Origin: an uncultured Acetatifactor sp.
GTDB lineage: Bacteria > Bacillota > Clostridia > Lachnospirales > Lachnospiraceae
DNA length: 64,000 nucleotides
NCBI GenBank assembly: GCA_910586835.1
Contig: CAJUJU010000012.1
Location: 1 to 64,000 of the forward strand
Direction of reading: 5' to 3'
In this document: one piece after another, positions 1 through 8,532 of the stretch
How the letters are laid out: every line of letters begins with the position of its first letter
How positions within the stretch are numbered: position 1 is the stretch's first letter
Made by a program: the position numbers and the translations under genes
Notes under the pieces: model-generated
Told to the model about the DNA's origin: nothing
The model's database searches: none
Seen by the model: the letters and a program-made list of their open reading frames with translations, nothing else

Positions 1-54
1 TAGAGCACCTGACTCTTAATCAGGGTGTCCAGGGTTCGAGCCCCTGGCGGTGCA
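1..54 (+). tRNA. tRNA-Lys(CTT), 3' portion
   Basis: The window opens inside a tRNA. The anticodon stem CCTGA/TCAGG encloses the loop CTCTTAA, giving anticodon CTT (Lys, codon AAG). The T arm is CAGGG-TTCGAGC-CCCTG, followed by the 3' acceptor strand GCGGTGC and discriminator A. No CCA is encoded. The 5' acceptor strand and most of the D arm lie outside the window. Confidence 0.93.
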
Positions 55-60
55 GTTTGA

Positions 61-107
61 AGGACTGATTTTGAGGACTTGAGAGCCTTGGGGTCGGTTC
101 TTTTTTT
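61..107 (+). terminator. Rho-independent terminator of the tRNA transcript
   Basis: A long G-U-rich stem can form: AGGACTGA at 61-68 pairs with TCGGTTCT near 93-100, with two wobble pairs. It is followed directly by a run of seven T (101-107). It sits just after the tRNA and before the promoter of the next gene. Confidence 0.6.
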
Positions 108-146
108 GCGTGTTCCTGAAAATTCTGCAAACTTTGCGGGGTGGTA

Positions 147-176
147 TTGGAAAGATTCTTTGGGCGGTGCTATAAT
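147..176 (+). promoter_or_regulatory. Sigma-A-type promoter
   Basis: TTGGAA (147-152) and TATAAT (171-176) are separated by 18 bases. The site is just upstream of the GGAGG-type ribosome binding site of the nitrilase-family gene. Confidence 0.6.
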
Positions 177-197
177 GGCGGAGGAGGGAAAGAGAAA

Positions 198-1079
198 ATG
201 AATATGTTGAAGGTGGCGTTATTGCAGATTGCACCCGGCAAAACGTTGGGTGAAAATCTGGAAAAAGGGATTCGGTATTGTGAGATGGCGAAAGCGGGAG
301 GTGCCGATCTTGCGCTGTTTCCGGAAATGTGGAGCAACGGTTACAATATTTACGGGCGGCCGGTGGAGGAATGGCAGGCGGAAGCCGTTGAAGGGAACGG
401 CGATTTCGTGAATGCGTTTGGCAGTCTTGCCAAAGAGCTGAATATGGCCATTGGCATAACGCTGCTTGAAAAATGTGAGAACGCGCCCCGTAATTCCCTT
501 GTCCTTTTTGACAGGTTTGGAGAACGGAAGCTTGTCTATGCGAAAGTGCATACCTGTGATTTTGATGTGGAACGAAATTTAACGCCGGGAGAGAACTTTT
601 TTGTGACGGAGCTTGATACGGCAAGAGGCGCAGTAAAGGTGGGGGTAATGATCTGTTACGACAGGGAATTTCCGGAAAGCGCCCGGATTTTGATGCTGAA
701 GGGCGCGGAGCTGGTTCTTGTTCCAAACGCCTGTCCCATGGAAATAAACCGTCTGTCCCAGCTTCGGGCCAGAGCCTTTGAAAATATGCTGGCCATTGCC
801 ACCTGCAATTATCCCGAAACGGTTCCGGACTGCAACGGCGGTTCCAGTGTCTTTGACGGAGTGGCATATCTTCCTGGGCTGAAAGGATCCCGGGACACCT
901 GCATTTTGCAGGCAGACGGAAAGGAAGGAATTTATGTGGCGGAGCTTGACCTGGAGCAGCTTCGCAGATACCGGGAAAAAGAGGTACATGGCAACGCCTA
1001 CCGGCATCCGAAAAAATACGGCGCTTTGACGGATACAAAAATGGAAGCGCCCTTTATCAGGGAGAATTATCGGGAGTAG
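198..1079 (+). CDS. Carbon-nitrogen hydrolase (nitrilase) family protein
   Basis: A 293-residue cytoplasmic amidase of the nitrilase superfamily, hydrolysing an unidentified amide or nitrile. The Glu-Lys-Cys triad is visible: Glu in LFPEMW (about residue 42), Lys in AKVHTCDF (about 116) and Cys in MICYDREFPE (about 152). The length matches a single-domain member. The ATG at 198 is chosen because a GGAGGG site precedes it by about 10 bases; the upstream in-frame codons have no ribosome binding site. An MFS permease follows after 17 bases, so the pair may import and hydrolyse the same amide; this is inference. Confidence 0.88.
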   Translation: MNMLKVALLQIAPGKTLGENLEKGIRYCEMAKAGGADLALFPEMWSNGYNIYGRPVEEWQAEAVEGNGDFVNAFGSLAKELNMAIGITLLEKCENAPRNSLVLFDRFGERKLVYAKVHTCDFDVERNLTPGENFFVTELDTARGAVKVGVMICYDREFPESARILMLKGAELVLVPNACPMEINRLSQLRARAFENMLAIATCNYPETVPDCNGGSSVFDGVAYLPGLKGSRDTCILQADGKEGIYVAELDLEQLRRYREKEVHGNAYRHPKKYGALTDTKMEAPFIRENYRE

Positions 1080-1096
1080 GAAGGGGAGTCATTTCT

Positions 1097-2287
1097 GTGA
1101 AGAACCAATATAATAAAACCATTACAGCCTGCTTTGTGGGCTATATTGTGCAGGCAATTGTCAATAATTTTGTGCCGCTGCTTTTTCTGACTTTTCAGCG
1201 CACCTATGGCATTCCTCTGTCCCGGATCACGATTCTGGTCACTGTGAATTTCGGGGTGCAGCTGGTGGTGGATCTGGTATCGGTAAGCTTTGTGGACCGG
1301 ATTGGCTATCGTGCCTCCATGGTCATGGCACATGTTTTCTCTGCTGCGGGACTCATTGCGTTAACGGTGCTTCCGGAGATTCTGCCCGGTTCCTTTGCGG
1401 GAATTCTCTGTTCCGTTGTCATTTATGCGGTGGGAGGCGGGCTTTTGGAGGTGATGGTCAGCCCGGTGGTGGAGGCCTGTCCTTCGGACAACAAGGAAAA
1501 GACAATGAGTATGCTTCATTCCTTCTACTGCTGGGGGCATGTGGGAGTGGTGGCTGTGTCCACGGCGTTTTTTGCCTTGTTCGGAATTTCTTCCTGGAGG
1601 ATACTTGCGTTGATCTGGGCGCTGGTTCCGTTATGCAACATGGTTGTCTTTACAAAGGTTCCCATTGCCGGTTTGATGGAAGAGGGGGAAAAGGGGCTTG
1701 GCATAAAAGAACTGTTTGCCATGAAGGTTTTCTGGGTACTGCTGATCATGATGGTCTGTGCGGGAGCCAGCGAACAGGCGGTAAGCCAGTGGGCGTCAAC
1801 CTTCGCGGAAAAGGGGCTGGGAATTTCCAAAGCCGCAGGAGACCTGGCAGGGCCGATGGCCTTTGCGGTACTGATGGGGATTGCTCGGGGATTTTACGGG
1901 AAGTATGGGGAAAAGATCAATCTGGATCGGTTTATGGTGTACAGCAGTATTCTGTGTATTGTGTCATATCTATGGATTTCGCTGATTCCATCGCCGCAGA
2001 TCAGTCTGATGGGCTGTGCGGTGTGCGGGCTTTCGGTGGGAATCATGTGGCCGGGAACCTTCAGCAAGGCTGCAGCAGCGCTTCCCAGGGGCGGCACTGC
2101 CATGTTCGCCCTTCTGGCGCTGGGCGGGGATGTGGGGTGCTCCGGCGGGCCTACTCTGGTGGGGATGGTTTCCAGTGCCCTGGGGGAGAATCTGAAGCTT
2201 GGGATTTTGGCGGGCGTCAGTTTCCCGGTATTGTTGCTTGCGGGGATTTTCCTGCAGAAAAAGAGGACGGATTCAGCCCGCCGATAA
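1097..2287 (+). CDS. MFS transporter
   Basis: A 396-residue integral membrane protein with about 12 hydrophobic segments and the general look of the major facilitator superfamily, including a basic loop after the second helix (VDRIGYRAS, about residue 75). The GTG start at 1097 has AAGGGGAG about 9 bases upstream. It lies 17 bases after the nitrilase-family gene and is probably co-transcribed. The substrate cannot be read from the sequence. The first transmembrane segments follow the start directly, with no N-terminal extension. Confidence 0.85.
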   Translation: MKNQYNKTITACFVGYIVQAIVNNFVPLLFLTFQRTYGIPLSRITILVTVNFGVQLVVDLVSVSFVDRIGYRASMVMAHVFSAAGLIALTVLPEILPGSFAGILCSVVIYAVGGGLLEVMVSPVVEACPSDNKEKTMSMLHSFYCWGHVGVVAVSTAFFALFGISSWRILALIWALVPLCNMVVFTKVPIAGLMEEGEKGLGIKELFAMKVFWVLLIMMVCAGASEQAVSQWASTFAEKGLGISKAAGDLAGPMAFAVLMGIARGFYGKYGEKINLDRFMVYSSILCIVSYLWISLIPSPQISLMGCAVCGLSVGIMWPGTFSKAAAALPRGGTAMFALLALGGDVGCSGGPTLVGMVSSALGENLKLGILAGVSFPVLLLAGIFLQKKRTDSARR

Positions 2288-2310
2288 ACAGGAATGGTAG
2301 AGGGAAATAA

Positions 2311-2646
2311 ATGTACTATGAATTACAGCCACTGCGAATTCAGGCAGGATGGAAAATAGAATATAACAACTTCACAGAATATGATGTTGACATACATGGA
2401 TTAAATGATGTATTTGAACTAAATGAAGATTTATTACAGCTTTACAATGAAAAAGCAAATCTGATTATTGATTTAGGCTGGTATCCCAGTCATGATATTA
2501 ACGGAAAATATTTGTTGTTACTTGTCAAAGATTATAAGTGGGATTGTCCTTTAGAGCAAATTACATCTAAATCCAAAAAGAAGATTATTGCTTGTATAGA
2601 GAAATGGGTATGTCATGATTTTTTTGCAAAATACAGTGATCGCTAA
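2311..2646 (+). CDS. Small A/T-rich hypothetical protein
   Basis: A 111-residue soluble protein that I do not recognise. It is acidic and aromatic-rich, with no signal peptide or membrane segment. AGAGGGA lies 7 bases before the ATG, so it is probably translated. Codon use is clearly more A/T-rich than in both neighbours (many AAA, GAT, ATT and TTA codons), which suggests recent acquisition. Its size and composition resemble immunity proteins of polymorphic toxin systems, but no toxin gene is adjacent, so this is only a guess. Confidence 0.6.
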   Translation: MYYELQPLRIQAGWKIEYNNFTEYDVDIHGLNDVFELNEDLLQLYNEKANLIIDLGWYPSHDINGKYLLLLVKDYKWDCPLEQITSKSKKKIIACIEKWVCHDFFAKYSDR

Positions 2647-2760
2647 TTGATTTTTAAGTTCAGGGTATCAAATGCCCTGTCGGCACATGTTATTTGTCAA
2701 TTCTTGTATTGTTCCATGGAAATGAGACTCAAAAATCGTGGAATTTCTGGAGGAAACAAA

Positions 2761-3690
2761 ATGGAAAATCAAATTACCGTTCGTGAGGCAGTCACGGAAA
2801 ACGATGCCGCGCTCTTTTGGGAGCAGCTTCACTTCTATTACAAACGGGATATCTTTCCCGACCCGGAAGATGAGGAAAGAGAATACTTCCTCAGTGATGA
2901 ATACCGCACCACCATGCAGAAAATCCACCACAGACCGCAGGACAGATGTCATTATCTGTTCTTTCATCGGAACGGCCAGGACATTGGTTTTGTCCTGCCG
3001 GTGATTTACACCTCCGAGGATGGTAAATGCTTTGTCATGGAATACTGTGTATATCCGGAATACCGTGGGAACGGTACAGGTAAAGAATGTGCCAGGGTTT
3101 TGTTGGATTGGGCAAAGGGAAACGGCGCGCTTTATGCGGAGCTGAACTATGGCAGTGATGATCGCCGTCTCCGCTTTTGGAAAAGCGCAGGTTTCATCGA
3201 GAATGGAGTGGACGAATGGGGCGAGCCCCTGATGATTTTGCCTCCCAGGGATGAGATACCCTTCAACGTGGAAATTCTCAGTGATCCAACCGATTGGCAG
3301 CTTTTGAAATTGGAGAACGGCTTCAAAAAAGACATCGGAGAAGAAGCGCTGTCGGAAGAAAAGCAAAAGCAGCTTCAGAAAGCTGTCAAAGAAGGCAGAA
3401 TTACTTTCTTTGTTGCCAGGCGTGGCTATCGTGCTGTGGGTATGTGCAGTGTTGCCAGATGCTATTCTACCTTTTCCTGCTCGGATACGGGGGTGTATGA
3501 AGATTTTTACATTGAGCCTGCTTTCCGTGGCAGGGGCATTGCCCGTAAATTAGCGCAGGCGGCACAAACATGGTGCAGGGATAAGGGCATATCCAGTTTA
3601 ACGGTATGCTGTGCACCGTGTGATGAAAAAATGTACCAGGCCCTTGGATTTGACATTTGCCTGGGAACAACCTTCGCACATATCGAATAA
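2761..3690 (+). CDS. Tandem GNAT acetyltransferase
   Basis: A 309-residue protein with two GNAT folds in series. The first covers about residues 5-160 with the acetyl-CoA loop in YRGNGTGKECA. The second covers about 165-309 with FRGRGIARKLA. Both show the R/Q-x-x-G-x-G/A signature and the following helix. Substrates are unknown; acetylation of an amine by acetyl-CoA is the family role. The ATG at 2761 is preceded by GGAGGAAA. An upstream extension to 2647 is open but has no ribosome binding site and differs in composition. Confidence 0.85.
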   Translation: MENQITVREAVTENDAALFWEQLHFYYKRDIFPDPEDEEREYFLSDEYRTTMQKIHHRPQDRCHYLFFHRNGQDIGFVLPVIYTSEDGKCFVMEYCVYPEYRGNGTGKECARVLLDWAKGNGALYAELNYGSDDRRLRFWKSAGFIENGVDEWGEPLMILPPRDEIPFNVEILSDPTDWQLLKLENGFKKDIGEEALSEEKQKQLQKAVKEGRITFFVARRGYRAVGMCSVARCYSTFSCSDTGVYEDFYIEPAFRGRGIARKLAQAAQTWCRDKGISSLTVCCAPCDEKMYQALGFDICLGTTFAHIE

Positions 3691-3709
3691 CGGGCAGCTC
3701 CACCACAAT

Positions 3710-4546
3710 TTAAAAACCGGCGGAAAACCGGACAAAGTCTATCAGCCAGTGCATACCGATTGCTGCCTGCAGGTTCTTCTTTTTCATAAACAGTGCCATG
3801 GGCAGGCTGAAAAGCACACTGTTCAAAAAGCACATCAGAATTGCCATACCAGGTGATTTGAAAAACAGGTCAGGCACATGAAGCAGCGCATGAGGAAGGA
3901 CCAGCAAGGCGTAAAGCAGGAGATTGACGGAACGTTTCTCCGGTTTTCCCTGCAGCAGATGGCAGACAAATGCCAACAGGAAGAAACGGAAGATTACTTC
4001 CTCCGCTATTGCGGGCTTCAGCGCAAATGCTGCGGAGCGGAACAGGTTTCCAATGTTGACGGGTCTGCTGAGAGAAAGGTATAGTACGTTTAAAAGGGCA
4101 AGCGGTATCGAAATTGCCGCCCCCAATCCGAAAGACCGAATGCTTCCGGCAACCCCGGCCTGAAGGGTGACATTTTCCACCCCCGCCAGCTCAAATAACC
4201 TGCAGGCAGCATAAAAGGCAGCCGCCACACACACGCTCGTCACAATGATGTCCGCCGTTCTGGGATCCCGAAACAATGACACCAGGCATACTGCCCCGAG
4301 AAGTAGCGAGAGGACGGCCTGTCTCCACCGAAAAACTTTTGTTTTGTTAATGTAGTAAACTGCTGTCAATAAAATGAGAATCTCCGTCCAGTTCCAAACC
4401 CGGGACATGCGGTTATAATAATGGGGTGTGGATTCCAGAGGAAGAACTGTTCCGATGATGTACAATAATATAAAAATACCGAAGATAAGAAAAAGCTTCC
4501 GGCCGGCTGTAAGTTTTATGCCAGGATCTGATTTTTGTTTTTTCAT
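3710..4546 (-). CDS. CPBP family intramembrane metalloprotease
   Basis: A 278-residue membrane protein with about eight hydrophobic segments. It has the CPBP (CAAX protease and bacteriocin-processing) motifs: EEVIFR (motif 1, two Glu plus Arg, about residue 181), a His-containing helix PHALLHV, and MHWLIDF near the C-terminus. Members are membrane-embedded proteases or self-immunity proteins. The start has GAGGTA 8 bases upstream. It converges with the double GNAT gene and diverges from the DUF1538 operon. Its target is unknown. Confidence 0.82.
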   Translation of the reverse strand: MKKQKSDPGIKLTAGRKLFLIFGIFILLYIIGTVLPLESTPHYYNRMSRVWNWTEILILLTAVYYINKTKVFRWRQAVLSLLLGAVCLVSLFRDPRTADIIVTSVCVAAAFYAACRLFELAGVENVTLQAGVAGSIRSFGLGAAISIPLALLNVLYLSLSRPVNIGNLFRSAAFALKPAIAEEVIFRFFLLAFVCHLLQGKPEKRSVNLLLYALLVLPHALLHVPDLFFKSPGMAILMCFLNSVLFSLPMALFMKKKNLQAAIGMHWLIDFVRFSAGF

Positions 4547-4583
4547 CTAAAGATACCTCGATTTGGTGTTCTTCTGATTTGTC

Positions 4584-4592
4584 ATTATATCA
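4584..4592 (-). promoter_or_regulatory. Extended -10 promoter for the CPBP gene
   Basis: On the minus strand TGATATAAT forms an extended -10 element about 40 bases before the CPBP start. No clear -35 hexamer is present. Confidence 0.4.
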
Positions 4593-4646
4593 CATATATA
4601 GTTATAATTCTATTAAGTTTTCCACACTTCTGCTTTTTTCATTTGC

Positions 4647-4675
4647 TTGTGAAAAGATAGAAAGTATGATATTAT
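4647..4675 (+). promoter_or_regulatory. Sigma-A-type promoter for the DUF1538 operon
   Basis: TTGTGA (4647-4652) and TATTAT (4670-4675) are 17 bases apart, in an A/T-rich stretch about 90 bases before the DUF1538 gene. Confidence 0.45.
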
Positions 4676-4767
4676 GATAGCATGTGCCGCATTGGCTGAT
4701 GAGAGTTTTCGAGGATGTAAGTGAAAAAGAGATTGGGAGATTTGGAGATAATACAGGAGGAAGGAAT

Positions 4768-6309
4768 TTGAATCCAAAATTAAGAGAGAAGACGCTGGAA
4801 TCGCTGTCGGCAGTGCTGCCGATCACCGGAATCGTAATAATTATCAGCATTTTTATCGTCCCGATGGAGCTGGGGAGTCTTGTCATGTTTGTGGTGGGCG
4901 CAATCATGCTGATTCTGGGAATGGGCTTCTTTCAGCTGGGTGCGGAGATGGCTATGACGCCGATTGGAGACGGTATCGGCGTGCAGATCTCGAAGACGCG
5001 GAAAATCGGACTGGTGGTTCTGATCGGCTTTATCATGGGAGTGATCATTACGATATCCGAGCCGGATCTTCAGGTGCTGGCGGAGCAGGTGCCCTCTGTG
5101 CCCAACCAGGTGTTGATTCTGACGGTTGCGGTGGGTGTGGGAATTTTCCTGGCGCTGGCTATTGTGAGGATTCGTTTTCAGATCGACCTTTCCCGGATGT
5201 TGATTTTATTATATGTGCTTTTGATAGGCGCTTCCTTTCTGGTGCCTAGGGAATTTCTTGCGGTGGCCTTTGACTCCGGCGGTGTGACTACAGGCCCTAT
5301 GACAGTGCCTTTTATCATGGCCATGGGTGTGGGTCTTGCATCGCTGCGAACGGATAAAAACTCTGCCAGCGACAGCTTTGGCCTGGTGGCGTTATCCAGT
5401 GTGGGGCCCGTGCTCGCGGTGCTGATACTGGGGTGTTTTTTCAGGCCTACCGAGGCGGTGTATTCTCCCGCGGGCGTTGCGGACGTAGCTACCACCCGGG
5501 ATGTGGCGAGAGTGTTCGGCGGAGGGCTGCCGGGATACGCGAAGGAGGTTATGATTTCGCTGCTTCCCATTGTGGCGGTGTTTTTCGTCTTTCAGGTTCT
5601 GACGCACCGCTATCACAAAAGGCAGATCAAGCGTATTGCGGTAGGACTGGTTTATACATATGCAGGGCTGATCCTGTTTTTGTGCGGGGTGAATGTGGGC
5701 TTTGCTCCGGTGGGTTCTTTTCTGGGCAATGAGCTTGCCTCCCTTCCCTTTAACTGGATTGTGGTGCCCATCGGTATGCTTATCGGCTACTATATTGTGA
5801 AGGCGGAGCCTGCGATCCAGGTGTTGAATCACCAGGTGGAAAACGTCACCGGAGGCGCCGTGTCGGTGAAGGCCATGAACCGCTGTATGTCCGTGGGCGT
5901 GGCGGTCAGTGTGGGCCTTGCCATGCTGCGGGTCCTGACGGGGACGCCCATTCAGTGGATCATTATTCCGGGTTATATCATTGCGCTGATTTTGTCTCTG
6001 TTTGTCCCGAGGATGTTTGTGGGTATTGCCTTTGACTCGGGCGGTGTTGCCAGCGGACCGATGACATCTACCTTTCTGCTGCCCCTCAGCATCGGCACCT
6101 GTCAGGCACTGGGGGGAAATCTGATGACGGACGCCTTCGGCGTGGTGGCGCTGGTGGCGTTGACGCCGCTGATCGCCATACAGATCATGGGACTGGTCTA
6201 TCAGGTGAAGATGAACGGAATGCGCAGAAAGGCACTGCAGAACGCTGCTCTTGCGGAGGACAGCGATGTGATCGTAGACCTGGAGGAGGGTACATTCCAT
6301 GGAAAATAA
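4768..6309 (+). CDS. DUF1538 family membrane protein
   Basis: A 513-residue polytopic membrane protein with an internal duplication. Each half carries the same signature, AFDSGGVTTGPMT at about residue 168 and AFDSGGVASGPMT at about 422. This is typical of DUF1538, a family of unknown function suspected to transport ions or small molecules. The TTG at 4768 follows AGGAGGAAGG directly and is preferred over an upstream ATG at 4684 that would add 28 poorly hydrophobic residues. It overlaps the downstream PII-like gene by 11 bases, which implies translational coupling and a regulator-channel pair similar in logic to AmtB-GlnK. Confidence 0.85.
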   Translation: MNPKLREKTLESLSAVLPITGIVIIISIFIVPMELGSLVMFVVGAIMLILGMGFFQLGAEMAMTPIGDGIGVQISKTRKIGLVVLIGFIMGVIITISEPDLQVLAEQVPSVPNQVLILTVAVGVGIFLALAIVRIRFQIDLSRMLILLYVLLIGASFLVPREFLAVAFDSGGVTTGPMTVPFIMAMGVGLASLRTDKNSASDSFGLVALSSVGPVLAVLILGCFFRPTEAVYSPAGVADVATTRDVARVFGGGLPGYAKEVMISLLPIVAVFFVFQVLTHRYHKRQIKRIAVGLVYTYAGLILFLCGVNVGFAPVGSFLGNELASLPFNWIVVPIGMLIGYYIVKAEPAIQVLNHQVENVTGGAVSVKAMNRCMSVGVAVSVGLAMLRVLTGTPIQWIIIPGYIIALILSLFVPRMFVGIAFDSGGVASGPMTSTFLLPLSIGTCQALGGNLMTDAFGVVALVALTPLIAIQIMGLVYQVKMNGMRRKALQNAALAEDSDVIVDLEEGTFHGK

Positions 6310-6994
6310 TCTGAAAACATTACCGTCGTTTCAATTGCTTGTGTTAATCACCACGCCGAAGCTTGCGGACAGGGCGGCGAAGCTGTTTAGAAAGGCGCAG
6401 CTGCCCATCCAGTACCGGTTCAATGCGGAAGGGACGGCTTCCAGCGAGATCATGGATATGCTGGGGCTTGGAAGCATTGATAAATGTGTGCTTGTGAGCA
6501 CGGTGCCGAAACAGACGGGAGATATCCTGCTGGGCAGGCTGCGGGCGGAGCTGCGGCTGGGGACAGTCAACAGCGGCATTGCCTTTACGATTGCGCTGAC
6601 GGGTGTGAACAATCTGATTCTGCGCATGTTGACGCAGGTTGCGGAGGAAAATGTGCTCAAGGAGACGGGAAAGGACAGGTACAACATGATTGAGGGAAGG
6701 CATGTACTGATAGCGGCTGTGGTAAATATAGGGTTCAGCGGAGATGTTATGGACGCGGCAAAGGCGGCCGGGGCAGGAGGCGGCACTGTGATTCACAGCC
6801 GCTGGATCGGCAACGAGGAGATTACCAGCCTGTGGGGATTGAGCGTGCAGGACGAAAAGGAGATTGTGCTGATTTTGTCCGAGATAGAAAAAAAGGTAGA
6901 AATAATGAGCGCCATCAGTGAAAAGTGTGGTATGTGCAGCGAGGCGAAGGGCATGGTTCTGTCGCTGCCCATCGACGCGGTGACAGGGCTGTAA
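6299..6994 (+). CDS. Double-domain PII-like protein
   Basis: A 231-residue soluble protein built from two ferredoxin-like PII domains, about residues 10-100 and 135-230. The second shows the PII signature GAGGGTVIHSR (about residue 160), which in GlnB/GlnK contributes to nucleotide binding. The first has a degenerate version. PII proteins normally are single-domain trimers that control transporters or enzymes, so a fused pair is unusual. Overlap with the DUF1538 gene suggests it gates or senses for that membrane protein. The ligand is not evident from sequence. Confidence 0.75.
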   Translation: MENNLKTLPSFQLLVLITTPKLADRAAKLFRKAQLPIQYRFNAEGTASSEIMDMLGLGSIDKCVLVSTVPKQTGDILLGRLRAELRLGTVNSGIAFTIALTGVNNLILRMLTQVAEENVLKETGKDRYNMIEGRHVLIAAVVNIGFSGDVMDAAKAAGAGGGTVIHSRWIGNEEITSLWGLSVQDEKEIVLILSEIEKKVEIMSAISEKCGMCSEAKGMVLSLPIDAVTGL

Positions 6995-7012
6995 GGGGAC
7001 GGTGAGAGAGCG

Positions 7013-8377
7013 ATGGCAAATGATCTGACCCAAGGCAGTATGTTTAAAAACCTTATGAGATTTTCGCTGCCCTATCTGCTGTCCTGTTTTCTGCAGACCT
7101 TTTACGGGCTGGCGGATTTGTTTGTCACGGGGCAGTTCTACGGTGCGGATGCCATCACTGCGGTGTCCGTGGGAAGCCAGATCACGCACATGCTGACAGT
7201 GGTTATCGTGGGTCTGGCCATGGGAGCCACGGTGGCGGTGGGACATGGAACGGGAGCGGGAAAGAGGGAGCGGGTGGCAAAAGCGGTGGGCAATACGGTG
7301 ACGCTTTTTGCCGCCTTTTCCGCAGTGCTTACAGTGGTTCTGATTCTGTGTCTGGACAAAATTGTGGCGGCGGTGTCTACGCCTGCGGAGGCGGTGGGGC
7401 AGGCAGGGGAATATCTGCTTGTCTGCTTTGCGGGGATTCCCTTTATTACAGCTTATAATGTCATCAGCAGTATTTTCAGGGGAATGGGAGATTCCCGGAC
7501 GCCCATGTACTTCGTGGCGGCAGCCGGAGTGCTGAATATTATTCTGGATTATATCCTGATCGGCCCCTGTGGAATGGGAGCCATGGGAGCGGCGCTGGCT
7601 ACGGTGATTGCCCAGGGCTGCAGCGTTGCGCTGGGATTGACAGTCATGCTGCGGCGGAAGGCGGTTCCGACTGGTCTTGCCATTGGGGATTTTCGGCCGG
7701 AGGAAGAGACCATGAAGGGAATCCTGCGGGTAGGAATCCCCATTGCGGCCCAGGACGGATTTATACAGATATCCTTTCTGGTGATTACTGCCATTGCCAA
7801 CAGCCGGGGCGTTGATGTGGCGGCGGCAGTGGGAATCGTGGAGAAGCTGATCGGTTTTTTCTTTCTGGTTCCCTCGGCCATGCTGTCCTCGGTGTCTGCC
7901 ATTGCGGCTCAGAATGCGGGGGCGGGAAAGCACGGGCAGAGCAGAAGTGTGCTTCGGTACGGTATCTGTGTCAGTGTCTGTTTCGGGCTTGTGGTGGCAA
8001 TGTTTTGCCAGCCGGGCGCCGAGCTGCTGCTGCGGCCCTTTGCCAGGGAGGAGCCGGAGGTAATACGGCTGGGCGCACAGTATCTGAGGGCGTACAGCTT
8101 TGACTGCGCCGTTGCGGGAATCCACTTTTGCTTCAGCGGATATTTCTGCGCCTACGGTAAAGCGGCGCTGTCCTTTCTGCATAATCTGCTGTCGGTTTTG
8201 CTGGTGCGGATTCCGGGGGCTTACCTGGCGTCCGTGTTTTTTCCGGAGAGTCTGTATCCCATGGGCTGGTCGGCGCCTGCGGGTTCGCTGCTTTCCGCGG
8301 GGATATGCGTGGTGTTTTATTTTTTGATGAAATTCCGCAATTTTTATCAGGTGAAAGCGGATATGGATAGTGTATAA
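7013..8377 (+). CDS. MATE family efflux transporter
   Basis: A 454-residue protein with about 12 transmembrane segments in two pseudo-symmetric halves, starting MANDLTQGSMFKNLMRFSLP, a typical MATE N-terminus. These carriers export cationic compounds by H+ or Na+ antiport. It begins 18 bases after the PII-like gene, so it is probably the third gene of that operon. Substrate unknown. Confidence 0.9.
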   Translation: MANDLTQGSMFKNLMRFSLPYLLSCFLQTFYGLADLFVTGQFYGADAITAVSVGSQITHMLTVVIVGLAMGATVAVGHGTGAGKRERVAKAVGNTVTLFAAFSAVLTVVLILCLDKIVAAVSTPAEAVGQAGEYLLVCFAGIPFITAYNVISSIFRGMGDSRTPMYFVAAAGVLNIILDYILIGPCGMGAMGAALATVIAQGCSVALGLTVMLRRKAVPTGLAIGDFRPEEETMKGILRVGIPIAAQDGFIQISFLVITAIANSRGVDVAAAVGIVEKLIGFFFLVPSAMLSSVSAIAAQNAGAGKHGQSRSVLRYGICVSVCFGLVVAMFCQPGAELLLRPFAREEPEVIRLGAQYLRAYSFDCAVAGIHFCFSGYFCAYGKAALSFLHNLLSVLLVRIPGAYLASVFFPESLYPMGWSAPAGSLLSAGICVVFYFLMKFRNFYQVKADMDSV

Positions 8378-8532
8378 TGTACCTGGTCAAGGCAGCTGCG
8401 GCAAAGCAGCTTGGCTGAGGACAAGATCCATATTGGATTGCCAGTGTTCTGTCAGGAATGCCGGCGGGTTATTTCGACAGGAGGGAAGGCAGGCCGGATG
8501 AAATCATTTAGAAGGGAAGGCGGGGCTGTATC

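Noticed and set aside
6344..8182. A 612-codon minus-strand frame opposite the PII-like and MATE genes
   Set aside because: It is a G/C-driven shadow of strongly supported plus-strand genes; the His/Gln/Arg-rich translation is typical of antisense frames.
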